Shown: piece by piece, positions 20,576-31,366 of the stretch
How the letters are laid out: the number at the start of each line of letters is the position of its first letter
Position numbering within the stretch: the first letter of the stretch is position 1
Source of the DNA: Vibrio penaeicida
GTDB lineage: Bacteria; Pseudomonadota; Gammaproteobacteria; Enterobacterales; Vibrionaceae
Length of the DNA: 64,000 bases
NCBI RefSeq assembly: GCF_019977755.1
Contig: NZ_AP025144.1
Location: 992,001 to 1,056,000 of the forward strand
Direction of reading: 5' to 3'
Notes under the pieces: generated by a model
The model's input: only the letters and a program-made list of their open reading frames with translations
Told to the model about the DNA's origin: nothing
Databases searched by the model: none
Made by a program: the position numbers and the translations under genes

Positions 20576-21109
20576 TTAGTCGGCCAATTCAGCTAGGCAC
20601 ATTTCTTCAAAGATTTGTTCAACCCAGTTTTTAACTCTTTCTTCGGTCAATTCTGGTTGGCGATCTTCATCGATGCATAGACCAACGAATTGAGATTCAT
20701 CACCCTCGACCAATGCTTTAGATGCTTCAAACTCATATCCGTCTGTAGACGTGTAGCCTAAAACTGTTCCGCCTTTCGCTTCTGCGATATCACGAATTGT
20801 GCCCATCGCGTCACAGAAATACTCTGCGTAGTCTTCCTGATCGCCACAACCAAATATAGCCACTAGCTTTGTAGAGAAATCAACTTCTTCCAGCTCTGGG
20901 AAAAAGTCATCCCAATCACATTGGGCTTCACCGTAATACCAAGTTGGAATACCTAAAAGCAAAAGATCAAAATTATCGATATCTTCTTTGCTACTTTTAG
21001 CGATATCTTGAACGTGAACCAGTTTTTTACTCAGTTGTTTTTGAATCATCTTAGCAACGGCTTCAGTGTTACCTGTATCGCTACCAAAGAAGAGTCCTAC
21101 ACTTGCCAT
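20576..21109 (-). CDS. fldA: Flavodoxin FldA
   Basis: 177 residues from the ATG at 21109 (MASVGLFFGSDTG); an ATG five codons earlier is less likely. Long-chain flavodoxin with the FMN phosphate loop SDTGNTEA at residues 10-17 and the isoalloxazine loops around PTWYYGEAQCDWDD and CGDQEDYAEYFCDA. It carries electrons from NADPH-flavodoxin reductase to radical-SAM enzymes and replaces ferredoxin under iron limitation. Closely linked to fur, as in E. coli. Confidence 0.97.
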   Translation of the reverse strand: MASVGLFFGSDTGNTEAVAKMIQKQLSKKLVHVQDIAKSSKEDIDNFDLLLLGIPTWYYGEAQCDWDDFFPELEEVDFSTKLVAIFGCGDQEDYAEYFCDAMGTIRDIAEAKGGTVLGYTSTDGYEFEASKALVEGDESQFVGLCIDEDRQPELTEERVKNWVEQIFEEMCLAELAD

Positions 21110-21169
21110 AGAATCAGTACCCATATAGTGACAGTTTGTTTGGTGAATTCTTTAAGTTGCAGTTTTTGG

Positions 21170-21391
21170 TTAACCTAATCCTGTCCCTTCCCAGCTTAAC
21201 TGGATAAGACCTTTTGCGATAAACCCTGCGCAACCTAAAAATAGGACAAGCCAAACTATACGACGCCCAAACGGCGGGACATTCCCCTGTTTCAATACGT
21301 CCTTTATTGCCATTCCTATAAAAAAGAAAATTGCTGCAAATAAAAGGTCCAACCCAATGGACTCTAGCATATTGATATAGTCGTAGAGCAT
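21170..21391 (-). CDS. Small two-span inner-membrane protein (DUF2788-like)
   Basis: 73 residues from the ATG at 21391 (MLYDYINMLESIG). Two hydrophobic helices (about 11-28 and 42-63) are joined by a short charged loop (KDVLKQGNVPPFGRR), matching what I recall of the DUF2788 family found in Vibrio between fldA and ybfF. The function is unknown. It may be co-transcribed with ybfF upstream and fldA downstream on the same strand. The family name is from memory. Confidence 0.6.
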   Translation of the reverse strand: MLYDYINMLESIGLDLLFAAIFFFIGMAIKDVLKQGNVPPFGRRIVWLVLFLGCAGFIAKGLIQLSWEGTGLG

Positions 21392-21540
21392 GACGTTCCT
21401 TGTAGTCAATTTTGCTGGGCGCACTATATCACTCTTGCGCCTTAAAGTTAATGAGAAGGATTCTTCAATAGCAGTAAATTATAAGTATTATCATCGTAAC
21501 GGGGGCTGAATCAAACATTGGGAGTCAGCAATAGTGATTT

Positions 21541-22308
21541 CTATGTTGAGATAAAACGACGCAATACTCGCAGTACATCATTTGGTTTTTCGGCGTGTAA
21601 CCAATGACCTGTATTGGCTATAACATGGGCTTTTGCGTGCGGAAATTGCTGACGCACGAGCCCTTGATGCTCTTCTGTTAAATAGTCGGAATTTCCTCCC
21701 TTAATAAAGAGAGTCGGTATCTCAACTGGGGGTAACTCATGCCACGTAAGTATGTTGTTATAATTTGCATAAAGTGACGCAACATTGAATCGCCAACTGA
21801 GATGAGAGCTGTCTTTATAAAGTGATTTTCCAAGAAACTGCCTAACACCTTCCATTTCAATATGCTGAGCAAGTATCTTCATAGCGTCCGAGCGGGAGGT
21901 GGGCTTTTGTTGTTCAATAGCATGCAGCCCAGCAAACACGTTATCGTGCCTGTTTTGTGTATAGGCGACAGGTGCCATGTCCAAAACTACAAGATGGTTA
22001 ACTTGTTTACCAAGAATAGAAGCAAGCTTCATTGCTACTTTACCGCCCATCGAATGACCGACTAGTTTGACGTTATCTAATTCCAAATGACGGATTAGAG
22101 TTTCAACATCTCGTGCCATTTCTTCGTACGTATGAATATCACTGTGAAAGGACAACCCATGGTTTCGAAGATCGACCGTAAGCACCTGATGATCTTGGAT
22201 CAAATCGCGAGTAAGGAGACCAAGGTTATCGAGGTTACCGAACAATCCATGCAGAAGAACAATCGTTGAGCCTTCGCCCTGCAACTTATAATTCAAAAGT
22301 GATGACAT
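21541..22308 (-). CDS. ybfF: YbfF-type alpha/beta hydrolase (esterase)
   Basis: 255 residues, alpha/beta-hydrolase fold. The oxyanion region is LLHGLFGNLDN (about 18-28), the nucleophile elbow is VGHSMGGK (Ser about residue 90), and the late catalytic His is in TGHWLHAEKP (about 235). E. coli YbfF hydrolyses short acyl-CoA and ester substrates; the physiological substrate is not established. It is divergent from seqA, exactly as in E. coli. Confidence 0.9.
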   Translation of the reverse strand: MSSLLNYKLQGEGSTIVLLHGLFGNLDNLGLLTRDLIQDHQVLTVDLRNHGLSFHSDIHTYEEMARDVETLIRHLELDNVKLVGHSMGGKVAMKLASILGKQVNHLVVLDMAPVAYTQNRHDNVFAGLHAIEQQKPTSRSDAMKILAQHIEMEGVRQFLGKSLYKDSSHLSWRFNVASLYANYNNILTWHELPPVEIPTLFIKGGNSDYLTEEHQGLVRQQFPHAKAHVIANTGHWLHAEKPNDVLRVLRRFIST

Positions 22309-22400
22309 TTTCTCTTTATCTTGTTGGGTTTGCCGTAGAGTATCACGGAAGAACTGGTTATAATCTTCCAGAGTTTAAACATAGAGATTGTGAAAAGCGA

Positions 22401-22934
22401 ATGAAAACAATAGAGGTTGATGAGGATCTATACCGTTACATAGCAAGTCAGACTCAACATATTGGCGAGAGTGCATCTGACATTCTTCGACGTTTGTTGA
22501 TGGCTGATAAAGCTAAAGCAGTAGAGACTCCGGCTCCGGCAGTGAATGGAATCGTAGTAAGTAAAGATGCAGGTAAAGACTCGGCAGTAGACGGTGTCAA
22601 AGTACTTCGCTCTTTATTAATTTCTGATGAATTTGCAGGTAAAGACAAAGCGATTGATCGGTTTATGTTGGTGCTATCGACCCTTCACGGCATTCACAAC
22701 GATAATTTTGCAGAAGCAACTCAAGTTAAAGGTCGTACACGAGTCTATTTTGCAAATAATGAAGACACGTTGCTTGCCAGCGGAAAAACAACAAAACCAC
22801 GTCAGATTCCTAATACACCTTTCTGGGTAATCACCAATAATAATACAAACCGGAAACGCCAGATGGTAGACCAATTGATGACTCGAATGGGCTTTCAAGG
22901 CGACCTAATTGAAAAGGTGTGTAACGCAATTTAA
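22401..22934 (+). CDS. seqA: SeqA, negative regulator of replication initiation
   Basis: 177 residues from the ATG at 22401; the 45-codon upstream frame extension overlaps the divergent ybfF start and is not in the family. The N-terminal oligomerisation domain MKTIEVDEDLYRYIASQ is followed by a linker (about 50-80) and a DNA-binding domain with KGRTRVYFANNEDTLLASGK and the final IPNTPFWVITNNNT. SeqA binds hemimethylated GATC and sequesters new origins. Upstream partner of pgm. Confidence 0.96.
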   Translation: MKTIEVDEDLYRYIASQTQHIGESASDILRRLLMADKAKAVETPAPAVNGIVVSKDAGKDSAVDGVKVLRSLLISDEFAGKDKAIDRFMLVLSTLHGIHNDNFAEATQVKGRTRVYFANNEDTLLASGKTTKPRQIPNTPFWVITNNNTNRKRQMVDQLMTRMGFQGDLIEKVCNAI

Positions 22935-23024
22935 AAGCGCATAGACAAAGCCTCATGATGACTCCATTAAACGTTATTATGAGGTTTTGTTTATGTGGGT
23001 AAGAAAATTAAAAGGAAAATAAAA

Positions 23025-24671
23025 ATGGCTATCCATCCTCGAGCAGGGCAAAAAGCACTGCAAGAAGATTTACACAACATCCCTTCGTTAGTTGCTAATT
23101 ACTTTCTACTTCAACCAGAACCTTCTAATCCTGAGCACCGTGTTCAATTCGGTACGTCAGGTCACCGCGGCACCTCAGATAAATCCACTTTTAATGAACA
23201 CCATATCCTTGCGATTGCTCAAGCGGTCGCGGAAGTTCGTAAAGAGCAGGGGACGACAGGTCCGTTATTTTTAGGCAAAGATACTCATGCGTTATCTGAA
23301 CCAGCGTTTACCAGCGTTATTGAAGTTCTGATTGCTAATGGCGTAGAAGTAGTGGTTCAGGAAAACAACGGCTTTACTCCTACCCCAGGTATTTCACACG
23401 CAATTTTGATGTATAACCTTAAGCATTCTGAAAAAGCAGATGGTATCGTTATTACGCCTTCGCATAACCCACCACAAGACGGCGGTATCAAATACAACCC
23501 TACTCACGGTGGTCCTGCTGAAGCTGAACTGACTCAAGCAATCGAAGACCGAGCGAATGTATTGATTGCTGAAGATTTACAAGGTGTTAAACGTAGCCAT
23601 TCTGTTCAAGCTAAAGCCTCTGAATTGTTTAAAGAAGTCGATTTAGTAAAACCATATATTGATGACTTGGTTAACGTTATCGATATGCAAGCTATTCAAA
23701 ATGCAAACATTAAGATTGGAGTGGATCCTCTAGGTGGCTCTGGAATTGACTATTGGCGTCAGATCGCTAAAGAGTACGCGTTAGATCTTACCCTAGTGAG
23801 TGAATCTATTGACCCATCGTTCCAGTTTATGTCGCTAGATAAAGATGGTGTGATTCGCATGGATTGCTCTTCGCCGTATGCAATGTCTAGCCTGCTCGCC
23901 CTCAAAGATGATTATGACCTGGCGTTTGGTAATGACCCTGATTACGACAGGCACGGAATCGTTACGCCTAAAGGGCTTATGAACCCGAACCACTTCCTTG
24001 CTGTGTGTATCGACTACTTGTACCGCCACCGTGAAGGGTGGGGTAAAGAAGTTGCTGTAGGGAAAACATTGGTTTCCAGTGCGTTGATTGACCGTGTGGT
24101 TGCGGATTTAGGTCGCACGTTATGCGAAGTACCTGTTGGATTCAAATGGTTCGTTGACGGTCTGTATTCTGGCGAGTTCGGATTTGGTGGTGAAGAAAGT
24201 GCGGGAGCCTCTTTCCTACGTAAAGATGGTACGCCTTGGTCGACAGACAAAGATGGTATTATTTTGTGTCTTCTTGCCGTTGAGATTACGGCGGTAACTG
24301 GTAAAAACCCACAGGATTATTATGAAGAACTGGCTACCAAACATGGTGAGTCTCAATATAATCGGATTCAAGCCGTAGCCAATACTGAACAAAAGAATAT
24401 TCTGAAGAAACTGTCACCTGAGATGGTATCTGCAAAGACGTTGGCTGGTGATGAAATCACGGCACGTTTGACTCATGCGCCAGGAAACGGTGCCGCGATT
24501 GGTGGTCTAAAAGTGACCACAGGTAACGGCTGGTTTGCGGCTCGCCCATCTGGTACTGAAGATATTTATAAGATTTACTGTGAGAGCTTTAAAGGCGAAG
24601 AGCACTTGAAGGCTATTGAAGAAGAAGCTCAAGAAATTGTAAACCAAGTTTTTGAAAATGCTGGCTTATAA
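23025..24671 (+). CDS. pgm: Phosphoglucomutase (alpha-D-glucose)
   Basis: 548 residues from the ATG at 23025 with an AAGGA site; a start ten codons upstream is less likely. It interconverts glucose-1-P and glucose-6-P. Landmarks in order are the phosphoserine loop [12 protein letters not shown], the Mg2+ loop [10 protein letters not shown], the sugar-binding GEESAGASF and the phosphate-binding [10 protein letters not shown]. The seqA-pgm order matches E. coli. It supplies glucose-1-P for nucleotide sugars and thus for LPS. Confidence 0.97.
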   Translation: MAIHPRAGQKALQEDLHNIPSLVANYFLLQPEPSNPEHRVQFGTSGHRGTSDKSTFNEHHILAIAQAVAEVRKEQGTTGPLFLGKDTHALSEPAFTSVIEVLIANGVEVVVQENNGFTPTPGISHAILMYNLKHSEKADGIVITPSHNPPQDGGIKYNPTHGGPAEAELTQAIEDRANVLIAEDLQGVKRSHSVQAKASELFKEVDLVKPYIDDLVNVIDMQAIQNANIKIGVDPLGGSGIDYWRQIAKEYALDLTLVSESIDPSFQFMSLDKDGVIRMDCSSPYAMSSLLALKDDYDLAFGNDPDYDRHGIVTPKGLMNPNHFLAVCIDYLYRHREGWGKEVAVGKTLVSSALIDRVVADLGRTLCEVPVGFKWFVDGLYSGEFGFGGEESAGASFLRKDGTPWSTDKDGIILCLLAVEITAVTGKNPQDYYEELATKHGESQYNRIQAVANTEQKNILKKLSPEMVSAKTLAGDEITARLTHAPGNGAAIGGLKVTTGNGWFAARPSGTEDIYKIYCESFKGEEHLKAIEEEAQEIVNQVFENAGL

Positions 24672-24688
24672 TTTTTAACTGGTATAAG

Positions 24689-24713
24689 AAAGGTGGCGAA
24701 AGCCACCTTTTTT
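24689..24713. terminator. Terminator between pgm and the DUF1853 gene
   Basis: AAAGGTGGC, a GAAA tetraloop, then GCCACCTTT and T run; a strong hairpin serving pgm and possibly the convergent gene. Confidence 0.88.
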
Positions 24714-24736
24714 ATGCCTGAAGCAGTAGCCCTAAG

Positions 24737-25522
24737 TCAATTAGGCCATTGGTTATTAACAATAAACCAATATTGCCCACTCTCTGATTGGCAGTGGACA
24801 AACTTGTTAACTTCCCCTGAAAATAGCACCGAATCTTTATTCCTTCCTGTCACCCAATCTTTTTTATCTAATACATAAAGTTTGTCGGTAATGAGGTGTT
24901 TTTGGCTGTCGTAGCACCAATAGCCCTTGATCCGAGATTGTTCGATCTGATACTCAAGGCAACTTTTGGGGATCGCTTCATCGTCAAATGGGTTTGTGTA
25001 GAGCCTACCTTGCATTAGCAGGTGTTCACTTATATTTTCCCATTCTGGGAACTGGGTTTTAAATGCTTTGGACGAAGACATTTTCAGTTGGTGACTCAAC
25101 ATTCTGTCGAGCTTCAGATCCAGTCTATCCTTAGCATTGGGGCCATACCAAAGTGTGTTATGAAGTAAGTAGAATTTAATGGCGACTTCCCAGTGCTCTA
25201 TGGTTTGGTTGTCATGGTTTTCTAGAATAAAGTCGATAGCGCCCAGTGTGCGTCCATCTTGTTGTAATTGAATTTCTTCTTCTAGTAATCTGTATTGACT
25301 GTTTGCTTGAAACAAACAGCGGCAAGCATATTGGTAGACAAAACCTAGGCGTTGATTCCCAGAGTAACCGTTCATGCTAACAGGTATGTTTTGCGAAAAT
25401 GGAGAATTTCCGCAGACAGGTGCGTTAAGGTTGAACAGAGATGGGGTAGATGCGACCCAATGAAGGAGTTTGTCGATTTCGGGTTTTGATAGCATTGATT
25501 TTTCTCCATTTCGTTTCGACAT
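24737..25522 (-). CDS. DUF1853 family protein, function unknown
   Basis: 261 residues (or 252 from Met10). The sequence has features I associate with DUF1853: HWVASTPSLF at the N-terminus, FILENHDNQTIEHWEVAIKFYL in the centre (written as two adjacent motifs, an acidic patch then EVAIKFYL) and GPNAKDRLDLKLDRMLSHQL. The central acidic/Lys pattern E-x-K is reminiscent of PD-(D/E)XK nuclease-like folds, but that is only an impression. It is cytosolic, with no signal peptide. Divergent from the YbgI-like gene. Confidence 0.7.
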   Translation of the reverse strand: MSKRNGEKSMLSKPEIDKLLHWVASTPSLFNLNAPVCGNSPFSQNIPVSMNGYSGNQRLGFVYQYACRCLFQANSQYRLLEEEIQLQQDGRTLGAIDFILENHDNQTIEHWEVAIKFYLLHNTLWYGPNAKDRLDLKLDRMLSHQLKMSSSKAFKTQFPEWENISEHLLMQGRLYTNPFDDEAIPKSCLEYQIEQSRIKGYWCYDSQKHLITDKLYVLDKKDWVTGRNKDSVLFSGEVNKFVHCQSESGQYWFIVNNQWPN

Positions 25523-25569
25523 TCTAACCTTAAATTGTTATAACGCGCTAAAAGCAGATAAATCAATGG

Positions 25570-26337
25570 ATGAATAAGATGAACAATTTTCAGCTCGAAT
25601 CGATTCTCAACGAGAAGCTGTCTCCCCAATTGATTAAAGACTACAGCCCTAATGGTATGCAGGTTGAAGGCAAACCTGAAATAAAACGTATCGTGACAGG
25701 TGTAACCGCATCGCAAGCATTGATCGAAAGGGCAATCGAATTAAAGGCTGATGCCTTACTCGTTCACCATGGGTACTTTTGGAAAGGCGAGCCAGAACCA
25801 ATAAAAGGTATGAAAGGAAAGCGTATTCGAAGCCTAATTAAGTCTGACATTAATTTGTATGGGTATCATTTGCCATTGGATATTCACCCTGAATTGGGTA
25901 ATAACGCTTGCCTAGCTGAACTTTTGGATATAGAAGTTCAGGGGGGGTTAGAGGGGCACCCTCAGTCCGTTGCTATGTTTGGAAAATTACGTACTCCCAT
26001 GTCTGGCAAAGCTTTTTCCCAAAAGATAGAGCAAGTCTTAAATCGTACTCCTCTGCATATCGCACCAGATGATGAAGCCAAAACAATCGAAACGATCGGA
26101 TGGTGTACTGGTGGAGGGCAAGATTTTATCGAACTGGCTGTAGCGCATGGTTTGGATGCATTCGTTTCTGGTGAAATATCGGAAAGAACCACCTATACGG
26201 CTCGTGAACAGAACATTCATTACTTCGCCGCTGGGCATCATGCAACAGAAAGATATGGCGTTAAAGCATTAGGAGAGTGGTTAGCTTCAGAACATGGATT
26301 GGATGTCACCTTTATCGATATCGATAACCCAGTTTAA
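25570..26337 (+). CDS. ybgI: NIF3/YbgI-family metal-binding protein
   Basis: 255 residues (or 252 if the second ATG at 25579 is used). Motifs are DYSPNGMQVEG at the N-terminus, the metal-binding LLVHHGYFWKGEP, YGYHLPLDIHPELGN, and the C-terminal AAGHHATERYGVKALGEWL that completes a dinuclear metal site. The family forms hexameric toroids and is often annotated GTP cyclohydrolase 1 type 2, which is not proved for this branch. Stands alone, ending at a bidirectional terminator shared with gltA. Confidence 0.92.
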   Translation: MNKMNNFQLESILNEKLSPQLIKDYSPNGMQVEGKPEIKRIVTGVTASQALIERAIELKADALLVHHGYFWKGEPEPIKGMKGKRIRSLIKSDINLYGYHLPLDIHPELGNNACLAELLDIEVQGGLEGHPQSVAMFGKLRTPMSGKAFSQKIEQVLNRTPLHIAPDDEAKTIETIGWCTGGGQDFIELAVAHGLDAFVSGEISERTTYTAREQNIHYFAAGHHATERYGVKALGEWLASEHGLDVTFIDIDNPV

Positions 26338-26369
26338 AGTTAGCGAGCAAAATTAAGTTTATACAATCA

Positions 26370-26399
26370 AAAAGGTCGAAGCGAATGCTTCGACCTTTT
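26370..26399. terminator. Bidirectional terminator between ybgI and gltA
   Basis: AAAAGGTCGAAGC, GAAT loop, GCTTCGACCTTTT: 13-bp perfect stem between convergent genes, with A and T tracts on either side. Confidence 0.92.
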
Positions 26400-26441
26400 G
26401 TTTGTTACTCAATCATCAATGAAAAATCAAAGAGTTGAATA

Positions 26442-27731
26442 TCACTCTCTCTCGTGAAGAGGTTGGAAGTCACGAGATTTCTTACCTGTATACAACTGGC
26501 GAGGACGACCAATACGGTTGTTAGGATCGCTGTGCATTTCATTCCAATGTGCAATCCAGCCAATTGTACGCGACATCGCGAAGATGACCGTGAACATAGA
26601 GATTGGAATGCCGATGGCTTTCAGGATGATGCCTGAGTAGAAATCTACATTAGGGTACAGTTTCTTCTCAACGAAGTACTCGTCAGACAAAGCAATACGC
26701 TCTAGCTCCATTGCTACGTCTAGTAGAGGATCTTGAATATTCAATTCCTCAAGTACTTCGTGGCATGCTTCGCGCATTACTGTTGCACGTGGATCGTAGT
26801 TCTTGTAAACGCGGTGACCAAAGCCCATTAGGCGGAATGGGTCATCTTTGTCTTTCGCACGTTCAATGTATTCTGGGATGTTGTCGACACTGCCGATTTC
26901 TTCCAGCATACGCAAACACGCTTCATTAGCACCACCGTGTGCAGGACCCCAAAGAGAGGCGATACCTGCCGCGATACATGCAAATGGGTTTGCACCTGAC
27001 GAACCAGATAAACGAACTGTAGAAGTTGACGCGTTTTGCTCGTGATCCGCGTGTAGCGTAAAGATCTTGTCCATTGCGCGAGCAACAACAGGATTAACAT
27101 TGTACTCTTCACATGGGTTAGCAAACATCATATGCAGGAAGTTTTCTGCATAGCTTAGTTCGTTGCGTGGGTAGATAAACGGTTGACCGATTGAGTATTT
27201 GTAACACATTGCTGCCAAAGTTGGCATTTTTGAAAGCAATCGGTACGCCGCGATTTCGCGGTGCTTATCATTGTTGATGTCTAGAGAGTCGTGGTAGAAA
27301 GCCGCTAGTGCTCCTACAACACCACACATTACAGCCATTGGGTGAGCATCACGGCGGAATCCGTGGAAGAAACTTGCGATTTGCTCATGGACCATTGTGT
27401 GACGCGTTACGGTCTCTTTAAATTGTTCATATTGCTTACGATCTGGGGCTTCGCCATACAGAAGGATGTAACACACTTCCAGGTAATCTGCGTTATTGGC
27501 AAGTTGGTCGATAGGGAAACCTCTGTGAAGAAGGATACCTTTCGCACCGTCAATATAAGTGATTTGGGATTCACAAGATGCAGTGGCAAGAAAACCGGGG
27601 TCAAAAGTAAAGTAACCATTGGCTCCTAGTTTACGAACATCGATTACTTCAGGTCCAACTGTACCTTCCATAATCGGCAGCTCGATTGGCGCTTTACCTT
27701 CAATATGAAGGGTCGCTTTCTTATCTGCCAT
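26442..27731 (-). CDS. gltA: Citrate synthase (type II, hexameric)
   Basis: 429 residues. It condenses oxaloacetate and acetyl-CoA. Catalytic residues lie in [15 protein letters not shown] (His), [14 protein letters not shown] (His) and NVDFYSG (Asp). The N-terminal domain (about residues 1-60) with the NADH-responsive beta-rich region marks the large Gram-negative type. It is divergent from sdhC across a 395-bp regulatory region, as in E. coli. Confidence 0.98.
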   Translation of the reverse strand: MADKKATLHIEGKAPIELPIMEGTVGPEVIDVRKLGANGYFTFDPGFLATASCESQITYIDGAKGILLHRGFPIDQLANNADYLEVCYILLYGEAPDRKQYEQFKETVTRHTMVHEQIASFFHGFRRDAHPMAVMCGVVGALAAFYHDSLDINNDKHREIAAYRLLSKMPTLAAMCYKYSIGQPFIYPRNELSYAENFLHMMFANPCEEYNVNPVVARAMDKIFTLHADHEQNASTSTVRLSGSSGANPFACIAAGIASLWGPAHGGANEACLRMLEEIGSVDNIPEYIERAKDKDDPFRLMGFGHRVYKNYDPRATVMREACHEVLEELNIQDPLLDVAMELERIALSDEYFVEKKLYPNVDFYSGIILKAIGIPISMFTVIFAMSRTIGWIAHWNEMHSDPNNRIGRPRQLYTGKKSRDFQPLHERE

Positions 27732-28126
27732 AACATTCTCCTTTGTTTATTATTAATCCATCCAGGATATTTTGTGTGCCGTTTTTTTACTGAGTATCTA
27801 AAGTAAAGTCAATTTTTCTCCTCTTTTGTGTGCACTCGTTTTGATTTTTCATATGAAAAAAGTTAAAAATCTGTTCTGTGTAGCATTATTTGTTACGTCA
27901 ATTGTATTAATATGTTACCGCCCGTATAGTGGCGCAGAAAATTTTTGTGGAATCCTTATAAATTCAAGGCTAGACGGAAAATCTGGCCTATAATAATAGA
28001 AGCAAATATAACAATTCATTTACATTTATCTCGCCCAATATGAGCTGAATGCGTTAATTAAATGTTAATTTTTGTCGGTTTCCTACTAAAATTTGGTTTA
28101 TAACTATAAATGCTCTAAGGAGCTGA
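27732..28126. promoter_or_regulatory. Divergent promoter region gltA / sdhCDAB-sucABCD
   Basis: 395 AT-rich bases without a credible ORF. On the minus strand TTGACT (complement of 27807-27812), a 17-base spacer and a TAAAAA-like -10 may serve gltA. Toward sdhC several AT-rich stretches could hold promoters but none stands out. In E. coli this region is controlled by ArcA, CRP and others; I could not assign their sites. sdhC is preceded by AAGGAG at 28117-28122. Confidence 0.5.
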
Positions 28127-28519
28127 GTGAGCAAGCCCGTGAAAGAAAGAAAGTCTAGACCTGTTAATTTAGATTTACAGACAGTCCACTTTCCAATTTC
28201 TGCAATCGCATCCATCCTGCATCGAATTTCAGGTGTTATTACGTTTGTAGCAATTGGAATTTTACTCTGGTTACTATCCATTTCCCTCTCTTCTCCCCTA
28301 GGATTCGCTAAAGCAGCAGACATTGTTGATAGCTTTTTCGTATCGTTCATCTTGTGGGGTATTCTTACTGCACTCGCATATCATATAGTAGGCGGTATTC
28401 GTCACTTATTCATGGATATGGGATATTTTGAAGAGTTAGATACAGGTGCGTTGAGCGCTAAAGTATCTTTTGCCGTAACAGTAGTATTGTCGCTACTCGC
28501 GGGGGTGATGGTATGGTAA
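28127..28519 (+). CDS. sdhC: Succinate dehydrogenase cytochrome b556 subunit
   Basis: 130 residues with three membrane helices. RPVNLDLQTVHFPISAIASILHR is the family's N-terminal signature (Ser and Arg for quinone binding within it), and the heme-ligand His is in LAYHIVGGIRHL (about residue 84). GTG start after AAGGAG with a short 4-base spacing; another GTG four codons later is an alternative. It anchors SdhAB at the inner membrane with SdhD. Overlaps sdhD by 7 bp. Confidence 0.95.
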   Translation: MSKPVKERKSRPVNLDLQTVHFPISAIASILHRISGVITFVAIGILLWLLSISLSSPLGFAKAADIVDSFFVSFILWGILTALAYHIVGGIRHLFMDMGYFEELDTGALSAKVSFAVTVVLSLLAGVMVW

Positions 28520-28857
28520 AGCATGTTTCAACGCTTGGGCGCAATGGCGTTCATGATTATGTATTGATCCGCGCAAGTGCGATCATTTTAACCCTATACA
28601 CTATTTATCTTGTTGGCTTTTGTGCCTTCAACGAAATTACTTACATGTCCTGGACCGCGTTTTTTGGCGGTACGTTTACCAAAGTCTTTACTATGCTTGC
28701 ATTAGTTTGTGTGCTTGTTCATGCATGGATTGGCTTGTGGCAGGTTTTAACTGATTACATCAAGCCCGTCTTTTTGCGTGGTGTAATTCAAGTAGCAATT
28801 ATTGCCGTTTTAATCGCCTATTTCTTCTCTGGTCTGTTTGTATTGTGGGGTGCGTAA
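28513..28857 (+). CDS. sdhD: Succinate dehydrogenase membrane anchor subunit
   Basis: 114 residues, three membrane helices. LGRNGVHDYVLIRASA at the start and LVHAWIGLWQVLTDY, which holds the heme His and quinone-site Tyr, match SdhD. It overlaps sdhC and is followed immediately by sdhA, so translation is likely coupled. Confidence 0.95.
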   Translation: MVKHVSTLGRNGVHDYVLIRASAIILTLYTIYLVGFCAFNEITYMSWTAFFGGTFTKVFTMLALVCVLVHAWIGLWQVLTDYIKPVFLRGVIQVAIIAVLIAYFFSGLFVLWGA

Positions 28858-30624
28858 GTGACTATTCCAGTTCGTGAATTTGATGCCGTTGTAATCGGTG
28901 CTGGCGGTGCAGGCATGCGTGCCGCTCTGCAAATTTCAGAGCAAGGCCTAACATGTGCTTTGCTTTCCAAAGTATTTCCTACTCGTTCGCATACCGTTTC
29001 AGCTCAGGGCGGTATTACAGTAGCTCTTGGTAACTCTCATAAAGATAATTGGCAATGGCACATGTACGATACCGTAAAGGGATCCGATTATATTGGTGAC
29101 CAAGATGCTATCGAATATATGTGTAAAACCGGACCAGAGTCGGTTATTGAACTAGAGAAAATGGGGCTACCTTTCTCTCGTTTTGAAAACGGAAGTATTT
29201 ATCAGCGCCCATTCGGTGGTCAATCGAAAGAATTTGGTGGCGAGCAAGCAGCTCGTACCGCAGCGGCGGCTGACCGAACAGGTCACGCACTGCTTCATAC
29301 TCTGTATCAGCAAAATATTAAACACAAAACCACCATCTTCTCTGAATGGTATGCGCTTGATCTGGTGAAAAACCAAGATGGTGCAATCCTTGGCTGTACA
29401 GCGATCTGTATGGAAACCGGAGAAATGTGTTACTTCAAGTCTAAAGCCACAATATTGGCGACTGGTGGTGCTGGTCGAATTTATTCATCGACTACAAACG
29501 CACACATCAACACCGGTGATGGCGTTGGTATGGCACTTCGTGCTGGCGTGCCAATGCAAGACATGGAGATGTGGCAGTTCCACCCAACGGGTATTGCTGG
29601 TGCAGGTGTATTGGTTACGGAAGGTTGTCGTGGTGAAGGCGGTTACCTGCTTAATAAAGATGGCGAGCGCTTTATGGAGCGTTACGCACCTAACGCGAAA
29701 GACCTTGCTGGTCGTGACGTTGTTGCTCGTTCAATGATGATTGAAATCCGTGAAGGCCGTGGTTGTGATGGCCCTTGGGGACCACACATCAAACTTAAAA
29801 TGGATCACCTTGGTAAGGAAGTACTTGAATCTCGTCTTCCTGGTATCTGTGAGCTTTCACGTACGTTTGCGCACGTTGATCCAGTTCACGAGCCAATCCC
29901 AGTTATCCCAACTTGTCACTATATGATGGGTGGAGTGCCAACACAGGTATCCGGTCAAGCCATTAAGCAAAACGCTGACGGTGGAGAGCAAGAAATACAA
30001 GGTCTATTTGCTTGTGGTGAAATCGCTTCTGTATCTGTACACGGCGCTAACCGCTTAGGTGGTAATTCACTGCTAGACTTAGTTGTATTTGGTCGTGCGA
30101 CTGGATTGCATCTTGGTGAAACGTTGGCGGCACAAGCTGAAGCGCGCCCAGCGACGGAGTCTGATATTGAAGCATCTCTGGCTCGTACCATGCGTTGGGA
30201 AGGCAGCACAGGCGGTGAAGATCCAGCTCAAATTCGTAAAGATCTTCAAAGCTGTATGCAGAATAGCTTCTCGGTATTCCGAGAGGGCGATGCGATGGCA
30301 ACAGGTTTAGAAGAGTTAAAAGTGATTCGTGAGCGCTTGAAAGAGGCGCACTTGGCTGATAAATCAACCGAGTTTAATACGGAGCGAATTGAGTGTTTGG
30401 AACTGGACAACCTAATGGAAACTGCGTTTTCAACGGCTGTAGCGGCGAACTATCGTACTGAAAGTCGTGGCGCACATGCCCGATTCGATTTCCCTGACCG
30501 TGATGATGAAAACTGGCTATGCCACTCCATCTATAATCCGGAAACCGAAGCAATGACTAAGCGCGATGTGAACATGAGTCCAGTTCACCGTGAAGCATTT
30601 CCGCCAAAAGCACGTACATACTAA
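28858..30624 (+). CDS. sdhA: Succinate dehydrogenase flavoprotein subunit
   Basis: 588 residues, same length as E. coli SdhA. GTG start directly after the sdhD stop. FAD Rossmann motif [13 protein letters not shown] (about 10-22), the FAD-linking His in [11 protein letters not shown] (about 45), and active-site residues in [23 protein letters not shown] and [13 protein letters not shown]. It oxidises succinate to fumarate and passes electrons to SdhB. Confidence 0.98.
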   Translation: MTIPVREFDAVVIGAGGAGMRAALQISEQGLTCALLSKVFPTRSHTVSAQGGITVALGNSHKDNWQWHMYDTVKGSDYIGDQDAIEYMCKTGPESVIELEKMGLPFSRFENGSIYQRPFGGQSKEFGGEQAARTAAAADRTGHALLHTLYQQNIKHKTTIFSEWYALDLVKNQDGAILGCTAICMETGEMCYFKSKATILATGGAGRIYSSTTNAHINTGDGVGMALRAGVPMQDMEMWQFHPTGIAGAGVLVTEGCRGEGGYLLNKDGERFMERYAPNAKDLAGRDVVARSMMIEIREGRGCDGPWGPHIKLKMDHLGKEVLESRLPGICELSRTFAHVDPVHEPIPVIPTCHYMMGGVPTQVSGQAIKQNADGGEQEIQGLFACGEIASVSVHGANRLGGNSLLDLVVFGRATGLHLGETLAAQAEARPATESDIEASLARTMRWEGSTGGEDPAQIRKDLQSCMQNSFSVFREGDAMATGLEELKVIRERLKEAHLADKSTEFNTERIECLELDNLMETAFSTAVAANYRTESRGAHARFDFPDRDDENWLCHSIYNPETEAMTKRDVNMSPVHREAFPPKARTY

Positions 30625-30639
30625 AGGGAGGTACATATC

Positions 30640-31353
30640 ATGAAACTTAATTTCTCTCTTTATCGTTACAATCCGGATACAGATAAAAAGCCTTACATGA
30701 AGGACTATGTCCTTGAAGTGGAAGAAGGTTCAGACATGATGGTGCTTGATGCACTTATCTTACTGAAGGAGCAAGACCCGACCATTTCATTCAGACGCTC
30801 ATGCCGAGAAGGTGTGTGTGGTTCTGATGGTTTAAATATGAACGGAAAGAATGGTCTGGCTTGTATTACGCCTCTATCTGCGTTGACCGACAAAAATACT
30901 ATCATCATTCGTCCGCTGCCGGGTTTGCCGGTTGTACGAGACTTGATTGTTGATATGACTCAGTTCTACGACAACTACGCGAAAGTGAAGCCGTTCCTGA
31001 TTTCAGATGGTAACTTGCCACCTTCACGTGAAAACTTACAGGTACCGGAAGATCGCGCTCATTTAGACGGTCTTTATGAATGTATCATGTGCGCATGTTG
31101 TACGACGTCATGCCCATCATTTTGGTGGAACCCAGATAAGTTCATCGGTCCAGCAGGTCTACTTGCTGCTTACCGTTGGTTAATTGATAGCCGCGATACG
31201 GCTACAGACGAACGTTTATCTAATCTTGACGATGCTTTTAGCGTTTTTCGTTGCCATGGCATTATGAATTGTGTAAGTGTTTGTCCTAAGGGATTAAATC
31301 CTACGAAGGCGATTGGTCATATTAAGACCATGTTATTGAATCGTTCGGTTTAA
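30640..31353 (+). CDS. sdhB: Succinate dehydrogenase iron-sulfur subunit
   Basis: 237 residues. The [2Fe-2S] cysteines are in SCREGVCGSDG and the following LAC; the [4Fe-4S] and [3Fe-4S] cysteines are in CIMCACCTTSCPSFWWN, FRCHGIMNCVSVCPKGLNP. It wires SdhA to the quinone site. Preceded by an AGGGAGGT ribosome site. Confidence 0.98.
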   Translation: MKLNFSLYRYNPDTDKKPYMKDYVLEVEEGSDMMVLDALILLKEQDPTISFRRSCREGVCGSDGLNMNGKNGLACITPLSALTDKNTIIIRPLPGLPVVRDLIVDMTQFYDNYAKVKPFLISDGNLPPSRENLQVPEDRAHLDGLYECIMCACCTTSCPSFWWNPDKFIGPAGLLAAYRWLIDSRDTATDERLSNLDDAFSVFRCHGIMNCVSVCPKGLNPTKAIGHIKTMLLNRSV

Positions 31354-31366
31354 TGGATTCAAAATT